64,000 bases of DNA from NCBI RefSeq assembly GCF_000420065.1, contig NZ_ATUF01000005.1:1-64000 (forward strand), in the 5' to 3' direction. The stretch's first letter is position 1, and each line of letters opens with the position of its first letter. A program made the translations under genes and the position numbers. Source of the DNA: Varibaculum cambriense DSM 15806 (GTDB lineage Bacteria; Actinomycetota; Actinomycetes; Actinomycetales; Actinomycetaceae). Shown piece after piece: positions 1 to 9,327 of this stretch. The notes beneath the pieces were generated by a model, which did not search any database, was not told where the DNA came from, and saw nothing but the letters and a program-made list of their open reading frames with translations.

Positions 1-184
1 AACCATTAAAAAACAAAACACAACACAAAGAACACAGTGTTCAAGCATCCCACACCATTTCGTCACGAAGACGCTCACACCCACTCTCCTTGATCCGTTA
101 ACAAGAACGGTGCCCCCCCCAAAAGAAGCTAACCAAACCTAATGGTTAGCAGTTATAAAAATAGTGGGGGTGGAACACATAGTC

Positions 185-302
185 TTGTGGTGGTCATAGC
201 GCCTAGGACACGCCCAGTCCCATCCCGAACCTGGAAGCTAAGCTAGGCAACGCTGATGGTACTACGCCCCAACGAGCGCGGGAGAGTAAGAAACCACCAC
301 AA
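185..302 (+). rRNA. rrf: 5S ribosomal RNA
   Basis: About 118 nt. The 5' end TTGTGGTGGT pairs perfectly with the 3' end ACCACCACAA to form the closing helix. The interior has the usual bacterial 5S elements, including CCCATCCCGAACCTGGAAG and the GGGAGAGTA loop segment. It is the last gene of an rRNA operon; the 23S gene must lie left of the window. Bases 1-184 look like the 23S-5S spacer and hold no gene. Confidence 0.96.
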
Positions 303-312
303 CCACATTAAA

Positions 313-348
313 CAGGAGGCCAAACCCACCAAGGGTTTGGTCTCCTGG
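313..348 (+). terminator. rRNA operon terminator hairpin
   Basis: A 15-bp stem (CAGGAGGCCAAACCC against GGGTTTGGTCTCCTG, one G-T wobble) with a 5-nt ACCAA loop begins 10 bases after the 5S gene. The following run is CTATATATAG rather than a clean U-tract. Its position fits termination of the rrn transcript. Confidence 0.8.
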
Positions 349-439
349 CTATATATAGAAGTTATCGCTACACCAACGGTGGCTAGGCCGGGTTCAAGAT
401 TGGTGATAAACAAAGAAAAACTAAAGATAGGATAAGGAC

Positions 440-1630
440 ATGCGTATCGGCATAGTCACTGATTGCTACCCGCCACATATGGGGGGAATAGAAACTCAAA
501 CCTACAACCTAGCGCAGCGGCTAAAAGCAATTGGGCATGCCCCAGAAGTAATAACTGCCACTCGAGATGGATCTTTCGTCGGGCGCCGCATAGAAGATCA
601 GATTCCGGTGCATCGTTTAGGCATGCCAACCATCGGGTTTACCCCAATGAATCCCTTTGCCGCCCCGCTATTTCGAGCTATTTTTCCCCGCTTCGATCTT
701 TTACATGTACACGTAGGAGTCTTATCGCCATTTGCACACTTGGCTCTGCAAATCGCGGTCGGAAGCCAGATTCCCACTTTAGTTACCTTCCACTGTGAAC
801 TGGCCGCTTGGGCTCCCCTAATGCGCAGCGGCGGCTTCTTCAATCGCTGGGTAGAGGCGGGAATCCTGTTCTCTGGAGTTTCTTCACTCATGAACTCCCA
901 AATTAACCAGTTGCTACCGCCCCAAAATCAGCAGTCTTGGCCGATAACCCCAAACGGAGTCGATACTGACTTTTGGTCTCCGCAGATCCCACCCCGCAGT
1001 TCGATATTTACCGGGCAGCAAGCAGGCACCTTAGAGCCAGGTACCGTAAATGGGACAAGTTCGCCATCTCGGGTCACTAACACTTTTAAGGCTGTCAGCG
1101 CTATTCGTTTAATGCCCCGCAAGCGGCCACTGGCGTTGATTAATTTTACGGAAAGAGTAAACCAAATCCTGGGCAGCCAAGGAAACTTACAGCTACAGAT
1201 CTTTGGAGAAGGGACGCTACGACCCCTGCTGCGTACGCAACGGCAAGTTCGCGAGGGACAAGTTATCTTACCGGGGAGAGCGGATGCAGCCGGGCTTTTA
1301 AACGCTTACCGCCAGGCCGACTTTTTTATTACTTTATGTCTGCATGAAAGCTTCGGGATCGCAGCTGCCGAAGCGCGCGCTAGCGGATTACCCGTAATCG
1401 TAAGGTCACAAAGCCCCATAACTGACTTTATTAGCGACGGCGTAAGCGGTATTACCGCTGACAGTGACGAGAAACTGGCGGAAAAAACCGCCGCTGCCCT
1501 CTTAAATGGAAAACTAAATCAGCTGCGGGACAACTGCAAGAGCCAGCCCAGTCCGGTTTCCTGGCAGCGCTGCCTGGAGGCGACGCTAGCCGCCTATGAA
1601 CAGGCGAAAGAGTATCGCCAGAAGAAATGA
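440..1630 (+). CDS. Glycosyltransferase family 4 (GT-B fold)
   Basis: The 396-residue protein starts with the GT-B glycine loop (MRIGIVTDCYPPHMGGIE), typical of GT4 enzymes that act on nucleotide-sugar donors. The C-terminal half has the retaining-GT signature HESFGIAAAEARASGLPVI at about residues 302-320, containing the EX7E-type acidic pair. The sequence AAGGACATG supplies an RBS and start. It is a lone gene between the rrn operon and the IclR regulator. A lipid or cell-wall glycan role (mannosyl- or glucosyl-transfer) is likely by family, but the acceptor cannot be told from sequence. Confidence 0.85.
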   Translation: MRIGIVTDCYPPHMGGIETQTYNLAQRLKAIGHAPEVITATRDGSFVGRRIEDQIPVHRLGMPTIGFTPMNPFAAPLFRAIFPRFDLLHVHVGVLSPFAHLALQIAVGSQIPTLVTFHCELAAWAPLMRSGGFFNRWVEAGILFSGVSSLMNSQINQLLPPQNQQSWPITPNGVDTDFWSPQIPPRSSIFTGQQAGTLEPGTVNGTSSPSRVTNTFKAVSAIRLMPRKRPLALINFTERVNQILGSQGNLQLQIFGEGTLRPLLRTQRQVREGQVILPGRADAAGLLNAYRQADFFITLCLHESFGIAAAEARASGLPVIVRSQSPITDFISDGVSGITADSDEKLAEKTAAALLNGKLNQLRDNCKSQPSPVSWQRCLEATLAAYEQAKEYRQKK

Positions 1631-1773
1631 CTTCACACCGTAAATAAATACAAGCAGAGCGGGCAATCTCTAACAGATTCGATAGGACTCCAGAGCACGA
1701 TCTCACCGGGAAAAACTGTATCTTCTAGACCTGACCGGATCGAGAGGGCGAGCATGCCCGCGAAAAAATAGAG

Positions 1774-2535
1774 CTACTTTCCTTCGGCCTGCTTTTTTGC
1801 TGCCATAATCCCTTCCGCACGGCGCATAAAATCCGAGAGCCTACTGGCTGCAGCCACCACTGCTGGGCCGTGAATCCTGCCTGGTTGGCGTCCCATACGG
1901 TCAATCGGGCCAGAAACACTTAAAGCGGCTACCACTTTGCCCGAAGCCAGACGCACCGGCGCGGAAACTGAGGCCAACCCGGGTTCGCGTTCCCCGATAG
2001 ATTGTGCCCAACCTCTGCGGCGGACTACCGACAGTTGGGTGGCGGTGAAGGAGGCTCCTTGTAAGCCGCGATGCAAGCGGTCAGGTTCCTCCCAAGCGAG
2101 TAAAATTTGTGCAGCTGAACCAGCCTTCATGGACAGTGCCGAACCAGTGGGAGTCGAGTCGCGCAGCCCCAAAGGAGACTCACAGCTAGCGACCACAATT
2201 CGCTGATCTCCCTGACGGCGATACATTTGCGTCGATTCTTGAGTATGATCGCAAAGCGCTTTCAAAATTGGACGTGCTGAAGCGAGGAGACGATCTTCCC
2301 CAGCAGCAGAGGCAAGTTCCCCAATTCGCGGACCTAGAATAAAGCGGCCATGCACATCTCGAGCTACGAAACGGTGATACTCCAAAGCAACGGCTAGACG
2401 ATGCGCAGTAGGACGCGCCAGGCCAGTACTGTTCACCAGCTGAGCCAGGGTGCCGGGTCTTGCTTCTAGGGCACTTAGGACAAGAGTGGCCTTGTCGAGA
2501 ACCCCAACCCCACTTCCTTCACTTTTATTGTCCAT
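1774..2535 (-). CDS. IclR-family regulator divergent from leuCD (LtbR/NdgR-like)
   Basis: IclR architecture: an N-terminal winged helix-turn-helix (about residues 10-65, with TLAQLVNSTGLARPTAHRL) and a C-terminal effector-binding domain of about 180 residues. I chose the ATG at 2535 because the protein then begins MDNKSEGSGVGVLDKA, the usual family start; an upstream in-frame ATG at 2571 would add 12 residues inside the promoter region. In actinobacteria such as Corynebacterium (LtbR) and Streptomyces (NdgR), an IclR protein divergent from leuCD controls leucine biosynthesis. The same arrangement here supports that role. Confidence 0.88.
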   Translation of the reverse strand: MDNKSEGSGVGVLDKATLVLSALEARPGTLAQLVNSTGLARPTAHRLAVALEYHRFVARDVHGRFILGPRIGELASAAGEDRLLASARPILKALCDHTQESTQMYRRQGDQRIVVASCESPLGLRDSTPTGSALSMKAGSAAQILLAWEEPDRLHRGLQGASFTATQLSVVRRRGWAQSIGEREPGLASVSAPVRLASGKVVAALSVSGPIDRMGRQPGRIHGPAVVAAASRLSDFMRRAEGIMAAKKQAEGK

Positions 2536-2626
2536 GTACTGATATTGCCATCTTACAGCATGGAATTCCAACTACACTTTCGAAAATAGACTGCAAATTT
2601 ACTAGAACTAGATCGGGGAGGCACAT
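2536..2626. promoter_or_regulatory. Divergent regulatory region between the IclR gene and leuC
   Basis: This 91-base intergenic region must contain both divergent promoters and, by analogy with LtbR/NdgR, the regulator's operator. It is AT-rich around 2575-2600. GGGAGG at 2614-2619 is the leuC ribosome binding site. I could not single out a convincing -35/-10 pair or operator by eye. Confidence 0.5.
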
Positions 2627-4054
2627 ATGGCTAAAACCCTAGCGGAAAAAGTTTGGGCTGCTCACGTGGTTAAACACGGCGAAAATGGGGCTCCCGATCT
2701 GCTATATATTGACCTCCATTTGTGTCATGAGGTAACTAGTCCGCAAGCTTTTGCCGGGCTGCGGATGGCGGGACGAAAAGTGCGCCGCCCCGACCTGACA
2801 ATCGCCACCGAGGATCACAACACTCCCACAGTAGATATTGATTTACCGATTAAAGATCAGACCTCCGCCACCCAGATTCATACTTTGAGACAAAATGCTG
2901 CAGAGTTTGGAATCCGGCTGCACACCCTGGGGGACGCTGACCAAGGAATCGTGCACGTAGTTGGTCCGCAGCTGGGACTCACGCAACCCGGCATGACTAT
3001 TGTTTGCGGTGATTCCCACACCTCTACCCACGGAGCTTTCGGAGCTTTAGCCTTTGGGATAGGTACTTCCCAGGTAGAACAGGTGTTAGCCACCCAAACT
3101 CTGCCACTTAAACCCTTTAAGACTATGGCGGTAAACATTCCAGGGAAACTGCGTCCCGGAGTCTATGCGAAAGACATCATTTTGGCGATCATCGCCAAGA
3201 TCGGCACCGGAGGCGGGCAGGGCTACGTGATCGAGTATCGCGGAGAGGCGATTGAAAACCTCTCCATGGAAGGGCGGATGACCGTCTGTAATATGTCGAT
3301 TGAGGCGGGTGCCCGAGCGGGAATGATCGCCCCTGACCAAACCACTTTTGACTATATTAAAGGGCGTCCTCATGCCCCTGGCGGTGAGCAGTGGGAAACC
3401 GCTACCCGCTATTGGCAGAGTTTACGCACTGATCCAGATGCCAAGTTTGACCGGGAAGTTACGATTCCCGCCGAAAGTATCGAACCTTTTGTAACTTGGG
3501 GAACTAACCCGGGGCAAGGGGTGCCGCTGAGCGGGAAAGTGCCAGATCCTGAGCAGCTGCGCACCGATAGTGAGCAAGACGCCGCCCGGCGCTCCCTATC
3601 CTATATGGGGCTAACCCCGGGTACTCTGATGCGCGAGATTAAAGTGGACACGGTTTTTATTGGCTCGTGCACCAATGGGCGTATCGAAGATTTACGTACG
3701 GTAGCCCAGGTTTGGAAAGGACGTAAAAAAGCTGAGGACGTGCGGGTACTAGTGGTGCCCGGGTCTGCGCGGGTGCGGTTACAAGCCGAGGCCGAAGGGC
3801 TGGATAAAATTTTCGCTCGCTTCGGGGCGCAGTGGCGCAACGCAGGTTGTTCGATGTGTTTAGGGATGAATCCGGACAAGCTGGGGGAGAAGGAGCGCTC
3901 GGCCTCCACCTCGAACCGGAACTTTGAAGGCAGGCAAGGTAAGAACTCACGTACCCATTTGGTTTCCCCGGCGATCGCGGCCGCCACTGCGGTGACCGGG
4001 CATTTATCAAGTCCGCAAGATTTACCGCAAGTAACCACCAGGAACGAGGATTAA
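2627..4054 (+). CDS. leuC: 3-isopropylmalate dehydratase large subunit
   Basis: Converts 2-isopropylmalate to 3-isopropylmalate in leucine biosynthesis, as a heterodimer with LeuD. Length is 475 residues, normal for the family. The three [4Fe-4S] ligands are visible: Cys348 in FIGSCTNGR, and Cys408 and Cys411 in [22 protein letters not shown] and HNTPT motifs of the aconitase fold are present. RBS GGGAGG precedes the ATG. leuD starts immediately after the stop codon, so the two are co-transcribed. Confidence 0.98.
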   Translation: MAKTLAEKVWAAHVVKHGENGAPDLLYIDLHLCHEVTSPQAFAGLRMAGRKVRRPDLTIATEDHNTPTVDIDLPIKDQTSATQIHTLRQNAAEFGIRLHTLGDADQGIVHVVGPQLGLTQPGMTIVCGDSHTSTHGAFGALAFGIGTSQVEQVLATQTLPLKPFKTMAVNIPGKLRPGVYAKDIILAIIAKIGTGGGQGYVIEYRGEAIENLSMEGRMTVCNMSIEAGARAGMIAPDQTTFDYIKGRPHAPGGEQWETATRYWQSLRTDPDAKFDREVTIPAESIEPFVTWGTNPGQGVPLSGKVPDPEQLRTDSEQDAARRSLSYMGLTPGTLMREIKVDTVFIGSCTNGRIEDLRTVAQVWKGRKKAEDVRVLVVPGSARVRLQAEAEGLDKIFARFGAQWRNAGCSMCLGMNPDKLGEKERSASTSNRNFEGRQGKNSRTHLVSPAIAAATAVTGHLSSPQDLPQVTTRNED

Positions 4055-4717
4055 ATGATGGAAAAATTTATCTCCCATACTGGTATTGCAGCTCCCCTGC
4101 GCCGTTCGAATGTTGATACCGATCAGATTATTCCTGCCGTCTATTTAAAGCGGGTAACCAAAACCGGATTCGAGGACGGACTTTTCGCGGCCTGGCGACA
4201 AGATAAAGACTTCGTGCTTAATCTAGCTCCCTTCAGGAAGGCATCTATTTTGGTAGCCGGCCCAGATTTTGGGACTGGATCCAGCCGGGAACATGCAGTC
4301 TGGGCACTACGAGACTATGGTTTCAAAGTGGTTCTGGCGCCCAAGTTCGCCGATATTTTCCGGGGCAATTGCGAAAAAGATGGCATGGTGGCGGGGGTTA
4401 TTAGCCAGGAAGACTGCCAGACGCTCTGGAAAATGTTAGAGGAAGAACCGGGTAGCACCGTTACCGTCGACCTAGAGCAACAAAGCGTTACCTGTGGAGC
4501 TTTTGCGTGCAGTTTCCAAATCGATAGCTATACCCGCTGGCGGCTGATGGAGGGGTTAGACGATATTGACCTCACCTTACGAGATGAGGACGCCATTAGT
4601 GCTTTCGAAGCAGCGCGGCCAGAGTTTTTGCCCCGCACCCTGCCGGCGAAACATTTACCACCGCGTAAGGTAGTTTCTGCGCGTGAAGTTCCGCTAGGAA
4701 TCCCTGAGGTCAAGTAG
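4055..4717 (+). CDS. leuD: 3-isopropylmalate dehydratase small subunit
   Basis: The small 'swivel' subunit partner of LeuC, 220 residues. The N-terminus ([21 protein letters not shown]) and the [18 protein letters not shown] motif are diagnostic. Two adjacent ATGs (4055, 4058) are possible starts; GAGGA lies just upstream inside the end of leuC, so translation is probably coupled. The 195 bases that follow, up to murA, hold only a spurious short frame and the murA promoter region. Confidence 0.97.
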   Translation: MMEKFISHTGIAAPLRRSNVDTDQIIPAVYLKRVTKTGFEDGLFAAWRQDKDFVLNLAPFRKASILVAGPDFGTGSSREHAVWALRDYGFKVVLAPKFADIFRGNCEKDGMVAGVISQEDCQTLWKMLEEEPGSTVTVDLEQQSVTCGAFACSFQIDSYTRWRLMEGLDDIDLTLRDEDAISAFEAARPEFLPRTLPAKHLPPRKVVSAREVPLGIPEVK

Positions 4718-4912
4718 CTTTCGGAGCTCCCTTGGTAGCGCTGGTTCCCCTAGTGAAAAATACTGGCGTTTTTTCCCCACTCCTGTTATTCGCTACCCGA
4801 TATTTTGGTGCGATTTCCCTCGCCAAAAGCGCAATTCTTGCCAGGTGTCTGCCTGCAAGTGCGAGGGCGGGTACACTAGGCATATTGAGGAAAGCGGAAA
4901 AGGAAATAACAG

Positions 4913-6232
4913 GTGGAACCGGTTCTAGAAGTGCAAGGCGGACATCCGCTGACAGGCCGTATTAAGGTACGAGGGGCAAAAAACTTTGTCCCCAAGGCGA
5001 TGGTGGCGGCGCTGCTAGGCACTACCCCTTCTATTTTGAAAAATGTGCCCCTAATCCGGGACGTGGATATCGTGTGCGGTTTGCTGGAACTGCACGGGGT
5101 GAAAACCGACTACGATTCGGACAGCGGACAATTGCTTATCGACCCCTCTAATGTAGAGGCCGCCCAGGTAGCCAGTATCGATACCTTGGCGGGATCGTCG
5201 CGGATTCCGATTCTATTTTGCGGACCGCTACTACACCGCCTAGGCGAAGCTATCATCCCGGATTTGGGGGGATGTGTGATCGGGGATCGTCCCATAGATT
5301 TCCACTTGTCTATTTTGCGCTCTTTCGGCGCCCAGGTAGATAAACTGGAATCGGGTATCCATATCGCCGCTCCCGAGGGGTTGCGGGGAGCGGTTATTGA
5401 CCTGCCCTATCCTTCCGTAGGCGCCACTGAACAGACCCTGCTGGCAGGGGTGCAAGCCGAGGGGATCACAGAGCTGCGAGGCGCCGCCATTGAACCGGAA
5501 ATCATGGATCTGATCAATGTGCTGCAAAAGATGGGCGCGATCATCAGCGTAGATACTGATCGCACTATTCGGATTGAAGGGGTAGAAAATCTGGAAGGAT
5601 TTACCCACACCGCCCTCGCAGATCGGATCGAAGCAGCCTCGTGGGGATCTGCGGCTCTGGCTACTCACGGCGATATTTTTGTTGAGGGCGCTTCCCAACC
5701 GGAGATGATTACTTTCCTGAACATGTTCCGCAAGGTGGGGGGCGCGTTCTCGGTGGAACCTGACGGGATTCGCTTCTACCATCCGGGCGGAGAGCTCAAA
5801 CCGATCGTGCTAGAAACCAATGTACATCCCGGTTTTATGACTGACTGGCAACAACCTATGGTGGTGGCTCTCACCCAGGCACAGGGGCTGTCGATTGTGC
5901 ATGAAACCGTCTATGAACAGCGTTTTGGTTTTACCACGGCCCTAAATAAAATGGGAGCTCAAATCCAGCTGTATAGGGAGTGCCTAACCGGGTTAGCCTG
6001 CCGTTTCGGGCAAAGAAACTATTATCATTCGGCAGCTATTTCTGGGCCGACCCCGCTGCATGGCGCCGATATTACTATCCCTGACCTGAGGGGAGGATTC
6101 TCCCATTTGATCGCGGCACTGGCGGCGGAAGGAAAATCTACGGTGCGGGGAATCGATATGATTAGCCGCGGATACGAGCATTTCCTTACTAAACTGGGCG
6201 TCTTAGGTGCACAAGTCAAGCTGGAAAAATAA
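4913..6232 (+). CDS. murA: UDP-N-acetylglucosamine 1-carboxyvinyltransferase
   Basis: First committed step of peptidoglycan synthesis: transfers enolpyruvate from PEP to UDP-GlcNAc in the cytoplasm. The 439-residue EPSP-synthase-fold protein carries the PEP-binding loop cysteine (Cys121, in LGGCVIGDRPID), the residue attacked by fosfomycin. The start codon is GTG at 4913 after an AAAGGAAA Shine-Dalgarno. It heads a tight run murA-plsC-gpsA-ddl (gaps of 2-12 bases), so these envelope genes are probably one operon. Confidence 0.96.
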   Translation: MEPVLEVQGGHPLTGRIKVRGAKNFVPKAMVAALLGTTPSILKNVPLIRDVDIVCGLLELHGVKTDYDSDSGQLLIDPSNVEAAQVASIDTLAGSSRIPILFCGPLLHRLGEAIIPDLGGCVIGDRPIDFHLSILRSFGAQVDKLESGIHIAAPEGLRGAVIDLPYPSVGATEQTLLAGVQAEGITELRGAAIEPEIMDLINVLQKMGAIISVDTDRTIRIEGVENLEGFTHTALADRIEAASWGSAALATHGDIFVEGASQPEMITFLNMFRKVGGAFSVEPDGIRFYHPGGELKPIVLETNVHPGFMTDWQQPMVVALTQAQGLSIVHETVYEQRFGFTTALNKMGAQIQLYRECLTGLACRFGQRNYYHSAAISGPTPLHGADITIPDLRGGFSHLIAALAAEGKSTVRGIDMISRGYEHFLTKLGVLGAQVKLEK

Positions 6233-6241
6233 GGGGTAACT

Positions 6242-7093
6242 ATGGCCGGTAAGTTTTCTCGCTTCTATAAGTTTTGTGTGTGCGTAGCGCGTATCCCCAT
6301 AGGGGCGGTTACTCGCCGGCATTGGGAGGGGCAGGAAAACCTCCCCGAAAAAGGTGGGTTCGTAGCGGTAGGAAACCACATTTCCGAGTTTGACTCCATG
6401 ACCCTGATGCACTTCATGACCAGTGCCGGCTATCCGGTGCGGGTTCTTTGCAAAGAGGAACTATTTAAAGTTCCGATCCTGGGATCGATTATGCGTTCCT
6501 GCGGACAAATTCCGGTTTACCGCGAATCCACCCACTCCCGGGATGCCTTAGCGGCTGCGATTGAGGGCTTGCAAGCCGGTGAATGCATAACCGTCTACGG
6601 GGAGGGGACCTTGACCCGGGATCCCGATTTTTGGCCGATGCGGATGAAAACGGGGGCAGCTCGGATGGCGCTGCGTGCACGGGTTCCGCTGGTGCCAGTA
6701 GTGCAATGGGGGGCGCAAGACGTGCTGGATCGTTACGCTCGCCGCCCAGATCTGAAGGGAAAAAAAGACGTCTGGGTTAAGGCCCTTCCGGAAGTAGACC
6801 TATCGGATCTGTATGACCGGGCTGAAGAACCAGAAGTTTGGTATCAGGCAACCGAAAGAATCGAAGAGGCGGTCTGCCGCGGGGTGGAACAACTTCGGGA
6901 CGCAAAAATGCCGCACCGTCCGCTAGATCGCAAATCTGCCCGGATGCCTTCCAAGAAACAGTTAGGGGCAGCTGCTAAAGCATGGCGAGCGGATCATCCG
7001 GGAAAGCTGGTAACCGCGCGTAGCCTAGGCGAGCTTGACCAGTATTTAGCAGCAGCTAACGGCGCTAATCCGGCAACTCAGGAGGATAGCTGA
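6242..7093 (+). CDS. 1-acyl-sn-glycerol-3-phosphate acyltransferase (PlsC family)
   Basis: Membrane-associated acyltransferase of phospholipid synthesis. The catalytic HX4D motif is NHISEFD (about residues 43-49), and the glycerol-3-phosphate-binding motif appears as YGEGTLTRD (about residues 118-126), a variant of FPEGTRS. Substrate pocket sequence PLVPVVQWG is also typical. The C-terminal 60 residues are basic and Ala-rich, as in many actinobacterial homologues. It sits 9 bases after murA and 2 bases before gpsA, consistent with coupled lipid and wall synthesis. Confidence 0.88.
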   Translation: MAGKFSRFYKFCVCVARIPIGAVTRRHWEGQENLPEKGGFVAVGNHISEFDSMTLMHFMTSAGYPVRVLCKEELFKVPILGSIMRSCGQIPVYRESTHSRDALAAAIEGLQAGECITVYGEGTLTRDPDFWPMRMKTGAARMALRARVPLVPVVQWGAQDVLDRYARRPDLKGKKDVWVKALPEVDLSDLYDRAEEPEVWYQATERIEEAVCRGVEQLRDAKMPHRPLDRKSARMPSKKQLGAAAKAWRADHPGKLVTARSLGELDQYLAAANGANPATQEDS

Positions 7094-7095
7094 TA

Positions 7096-8121
7096 ATGGC
7101 CACCTCTGCGGCTCGCAAAGTCGCCGTGCTGGGCGCAGGTGCCTGGGGAACAGTTTTTGCGCAGATTTTAGCGGATGCTGGCAATGAAGTGCGGATCTGG
7201 GCGCGGCGACCAGAACTAGCTGCCCAAATCAATGCGGGGGAAAATCCGCGTTACGTACCGGGAACCACTTTGCATGGGCTAAAGGCATCCAGTGACTTGC
7301 AATGGGTGTGTCAGGGCGCCGGAATGGTGGTGGTTTCTATCCCCTCCAACGGGGTACGTACTTTGCTCCAGCAGGTTCGGAGCTTCCTCCCTCTTAACGC
7401 CACCGTGATTTCCTTGGTAAAGGGGCTAGAAGCAGGCACTTTGCAAACTATGACTGAAGTAATCGCGGAGGCTGGCGGGATCCACCCCTCTCGAATAGTG
7501 GCGGTGTCTGGGCCGAACCTCTCCGGTGAGATTGCCTGCCACGAACCTACGGGAGCGGCGGTTGCGGGGGAAGATGCCTGGCGCGCCGGACTGGTGGCAT
7601 CACGTATCCACACCCATTATTTCCGCCCCTACGTGGCCGAGGACATAGTTGGGGTAGAAATCGGGGGAGTGGTAAAAAACGTTATCGCCATGGCAGTAGG
7701 GGCTGCTGATGGTCTGGGGCTAGGGGTTAATTCCCGTTCCTTCCTAATTACTCGCGGTCTGGCAGAAATGGTGCGACTCGGGGTAGCGATGGGTGCCCAG
7801 CCAGAGACATTCCTGGGACTTGCCGGACTCGGTGATCTGGTAGCAACCTGTTCTTCGTCCTCCTCACGAAACTTTTCCTTTGGATATCGTCTGGGGAAAG
7901 GGATGAGCGTTTCGGAGGCGTTGGAGGCCTCGGCAGGTACGGTTGAAGGGGCACGCTCTTGCCCGGTAGTGCGCGATTTAGCGCATAAACATGGAGTTTC
8001 GATGCCGATTAACTCGGCTGCCTATCGGGTGATTAGCGGGAAACAAAGCTTAGAAGAAGCGTTAGTATCTTTGACTGCCGGGCCGCGGGTAACTGACGGC
8101 CCCAGTACACGAATGGTATAG
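7096..8121 (+). CDS. gpsA: NAD(P)-dependent glycerol-3-phosphate dehydrogenase
   Basis: Makes sn-glycerol 3-phosphate from dihydroxyacetone phosphate for phospholipids. The Rossmann motif GAGAWGTVFA is at residues 14-23; SLVKGLE, SGPNLSGEI and the catalytic-lysine region IGGVVKNVIAMAVG follow in the family order. Length of 341 residues is normal. RBS GGAGG lies within the end of plsC. Confidence 0.97.
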   Translation: MATSAARKVAVLGAGAWGTVFAQILADAGNEVRIWARRPELAAQINAGENPRYVPGTTLHGLKASSDLQWVCQGAGMVVVSIPSNGVRTLLQQVRSFLPLNATVISLVKGLEAGTLQTMTEVIAEAGGIHPSRIVAVSGPNLSGEIACHEPTGAAVAGEDAWRAGLVASRIHTHYFRPYVAEDIVGVEIGGVVKNVIAMAVGAADGLGLGVNSRSFLITRGLAEMVRLGVAMGAQPETFLGLAGLGDLVATCSSSSSRNFSFGYRLGKGMSVSEALEASAGTVEGARSCPVVRDLAHKHGVSMPINSAAYRVISGKQSLEEALVSLTAGPRVTDGPSTRMV

Positions 8122-8133
8122 AGAGGATCAACC

Positions 8134-9261
8134 GTGACGCAAAATAATCAAAACAAACCTCGGGTGTTAGTGCTGTTCGGAGGAGAATCGGGAGAGCATG
8201 GGATTTCTTGTGCGACCGCTGCCGGGGTGGTCGAAGCCATCGACCATGACCGTTTCGAGGTAGTCACCGTAGGGATTACCCCGCAGGGGCAGTGGGTGCC
8301 GGTAGATTTTAGTTCCGACCAGTTCCAGATATCTGATACCGGTGTCGCGGAAGTTCCTGCTGCCACGCGGCAGCTATTCTTATCCCCGGGCGATGGACAC
8401 GTGGTGAGCCTGCCCACCCAGCTGGGGTCAGAGTTCTCCTTGAGCGATCTCGGGAAATTTGACGTAGTATTCCCGCTGCTGCATGGGCCTTTCGGTGAGG
8501 ATGGAACCGTACAGGGACTGCTAGAAATGATGCACCTGCCGTATGTGGGATGTGGAGTGCTGGCATCGGCGGCTGCCATGGATAAACCCACCACCAAGGT
8601 GCTTTTGCATGAGGCCGAGCTTCCGGCCGGAAAATGGGAAACGGTGACTGCGGGGCAGTGGAAGTATGACCGCTCCGGGGTAATTGAGCGTCTGGAATGC
8701 CTGGGATTGCCAGTTTTTGTGAAACCGGCACGGGCTGGCTCCTCCCTGGGGATTACTAAGGTTAACGCCGCCGCTGACCTGGAAGCAGCGATCACCAAGG
8801 CGCAAGCGATAGATCCACGGGTGATCGTGGAACAAGAACTTACTGGTTTCGAGGTGGAATGTGCGGTGCTGCAGGGTGCAGACGGGCGTCCTCGTACCAG
8901 CGAACCGGGACGCATCGCCATGGGGGATGACGTGCCATTTTATGACTATAAAACCAAATATTTCGGGGAAGATACCGTCAGTTTAGAGATCCCGGCGAAG
9001 ATTCCCGCGCATTTGGCTACTCAGGTGCGCGAGATTGCTGCCCAGGCTTTTGAAACCCTCGGATGTGAAGGGCTGGCAAGAGTTGACTTTTTTGTCGATC
9101 CGGAAAAAGATGCGGTGGTCATCAACGAAGTTAACACTATGCCCGGATTTACCCCATTTTCTATGTATCCCAAGCTGTGGGAACATATGGGCATTGGGTA
9201 TTCCCAGTTGATGGAGGAACTTATTACTTTGGCGTTATCGCGTCCAGTGGGATTGAGATAA
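8134..9261 (+). CDS. ddl: D-alanine--D-alanine ligase
   Basis: Cytoplasmic ATP-grasp ligase that makes D-Ala-D-Ala for peptidoglycan. Motifs seen: N-terminal VLFGGESGEHGISC, PLLHGPFGEDGTVQGLLE, the ATP-grasp loop KPARAGSSLGITKV, and the C-terminal VINEVNTMPGFTPFSMYPKLW with Mg-binding Glu and Asn. 375 residues, normal. Start is GTG at 8134 behind GAGAGGATC. It ends the murA run. Confidence 0.97.
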   Translation: MTQNNQNKPRVLVLFGGESGEHGISCATAAGVVEAIDHDRFEVVTVGITPQGQWVPVDFSSDQFQISDTGVAEVPAATRQLFLSPGDGHVVSLPTQLGSEFSLSDLGKFDVVFPLLHGPFGEDGTVQGLLEMMHLPYVGCGVLASAAAMDKPTTKVLLHEAELPAGKWETVTAGQWKYDRSGVIERLECLGLPVFVKPARAGSSLGITKVNAAADLEAAITKAQAIDPRVIVEQELTGFEVECAVLQGADGRPRTSEPGRIAMGDDVPFYDYKTKYFGEDTVSLEIPAKIPAHLATQVREIAAQAFETLGCEGLARVDFFVDPEKDAVVINEVNTMPGFTPFSMYPKLWEHMGIGYSQLMEELITLALSRPVGLR

Positions 9262-9327
9262 GTTATTTCAAAAGAATAGGGATCATTCCCTAGGCCAATG
9301 ACGAGCAGAACAATTAGGGTTGGAGAT

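Noticed and set aside
4732-4965. Open frame between leuD and murA
   Set aside because: It overlaps the start of murA in another frame, lacks an SD and has no protein-like pattern.
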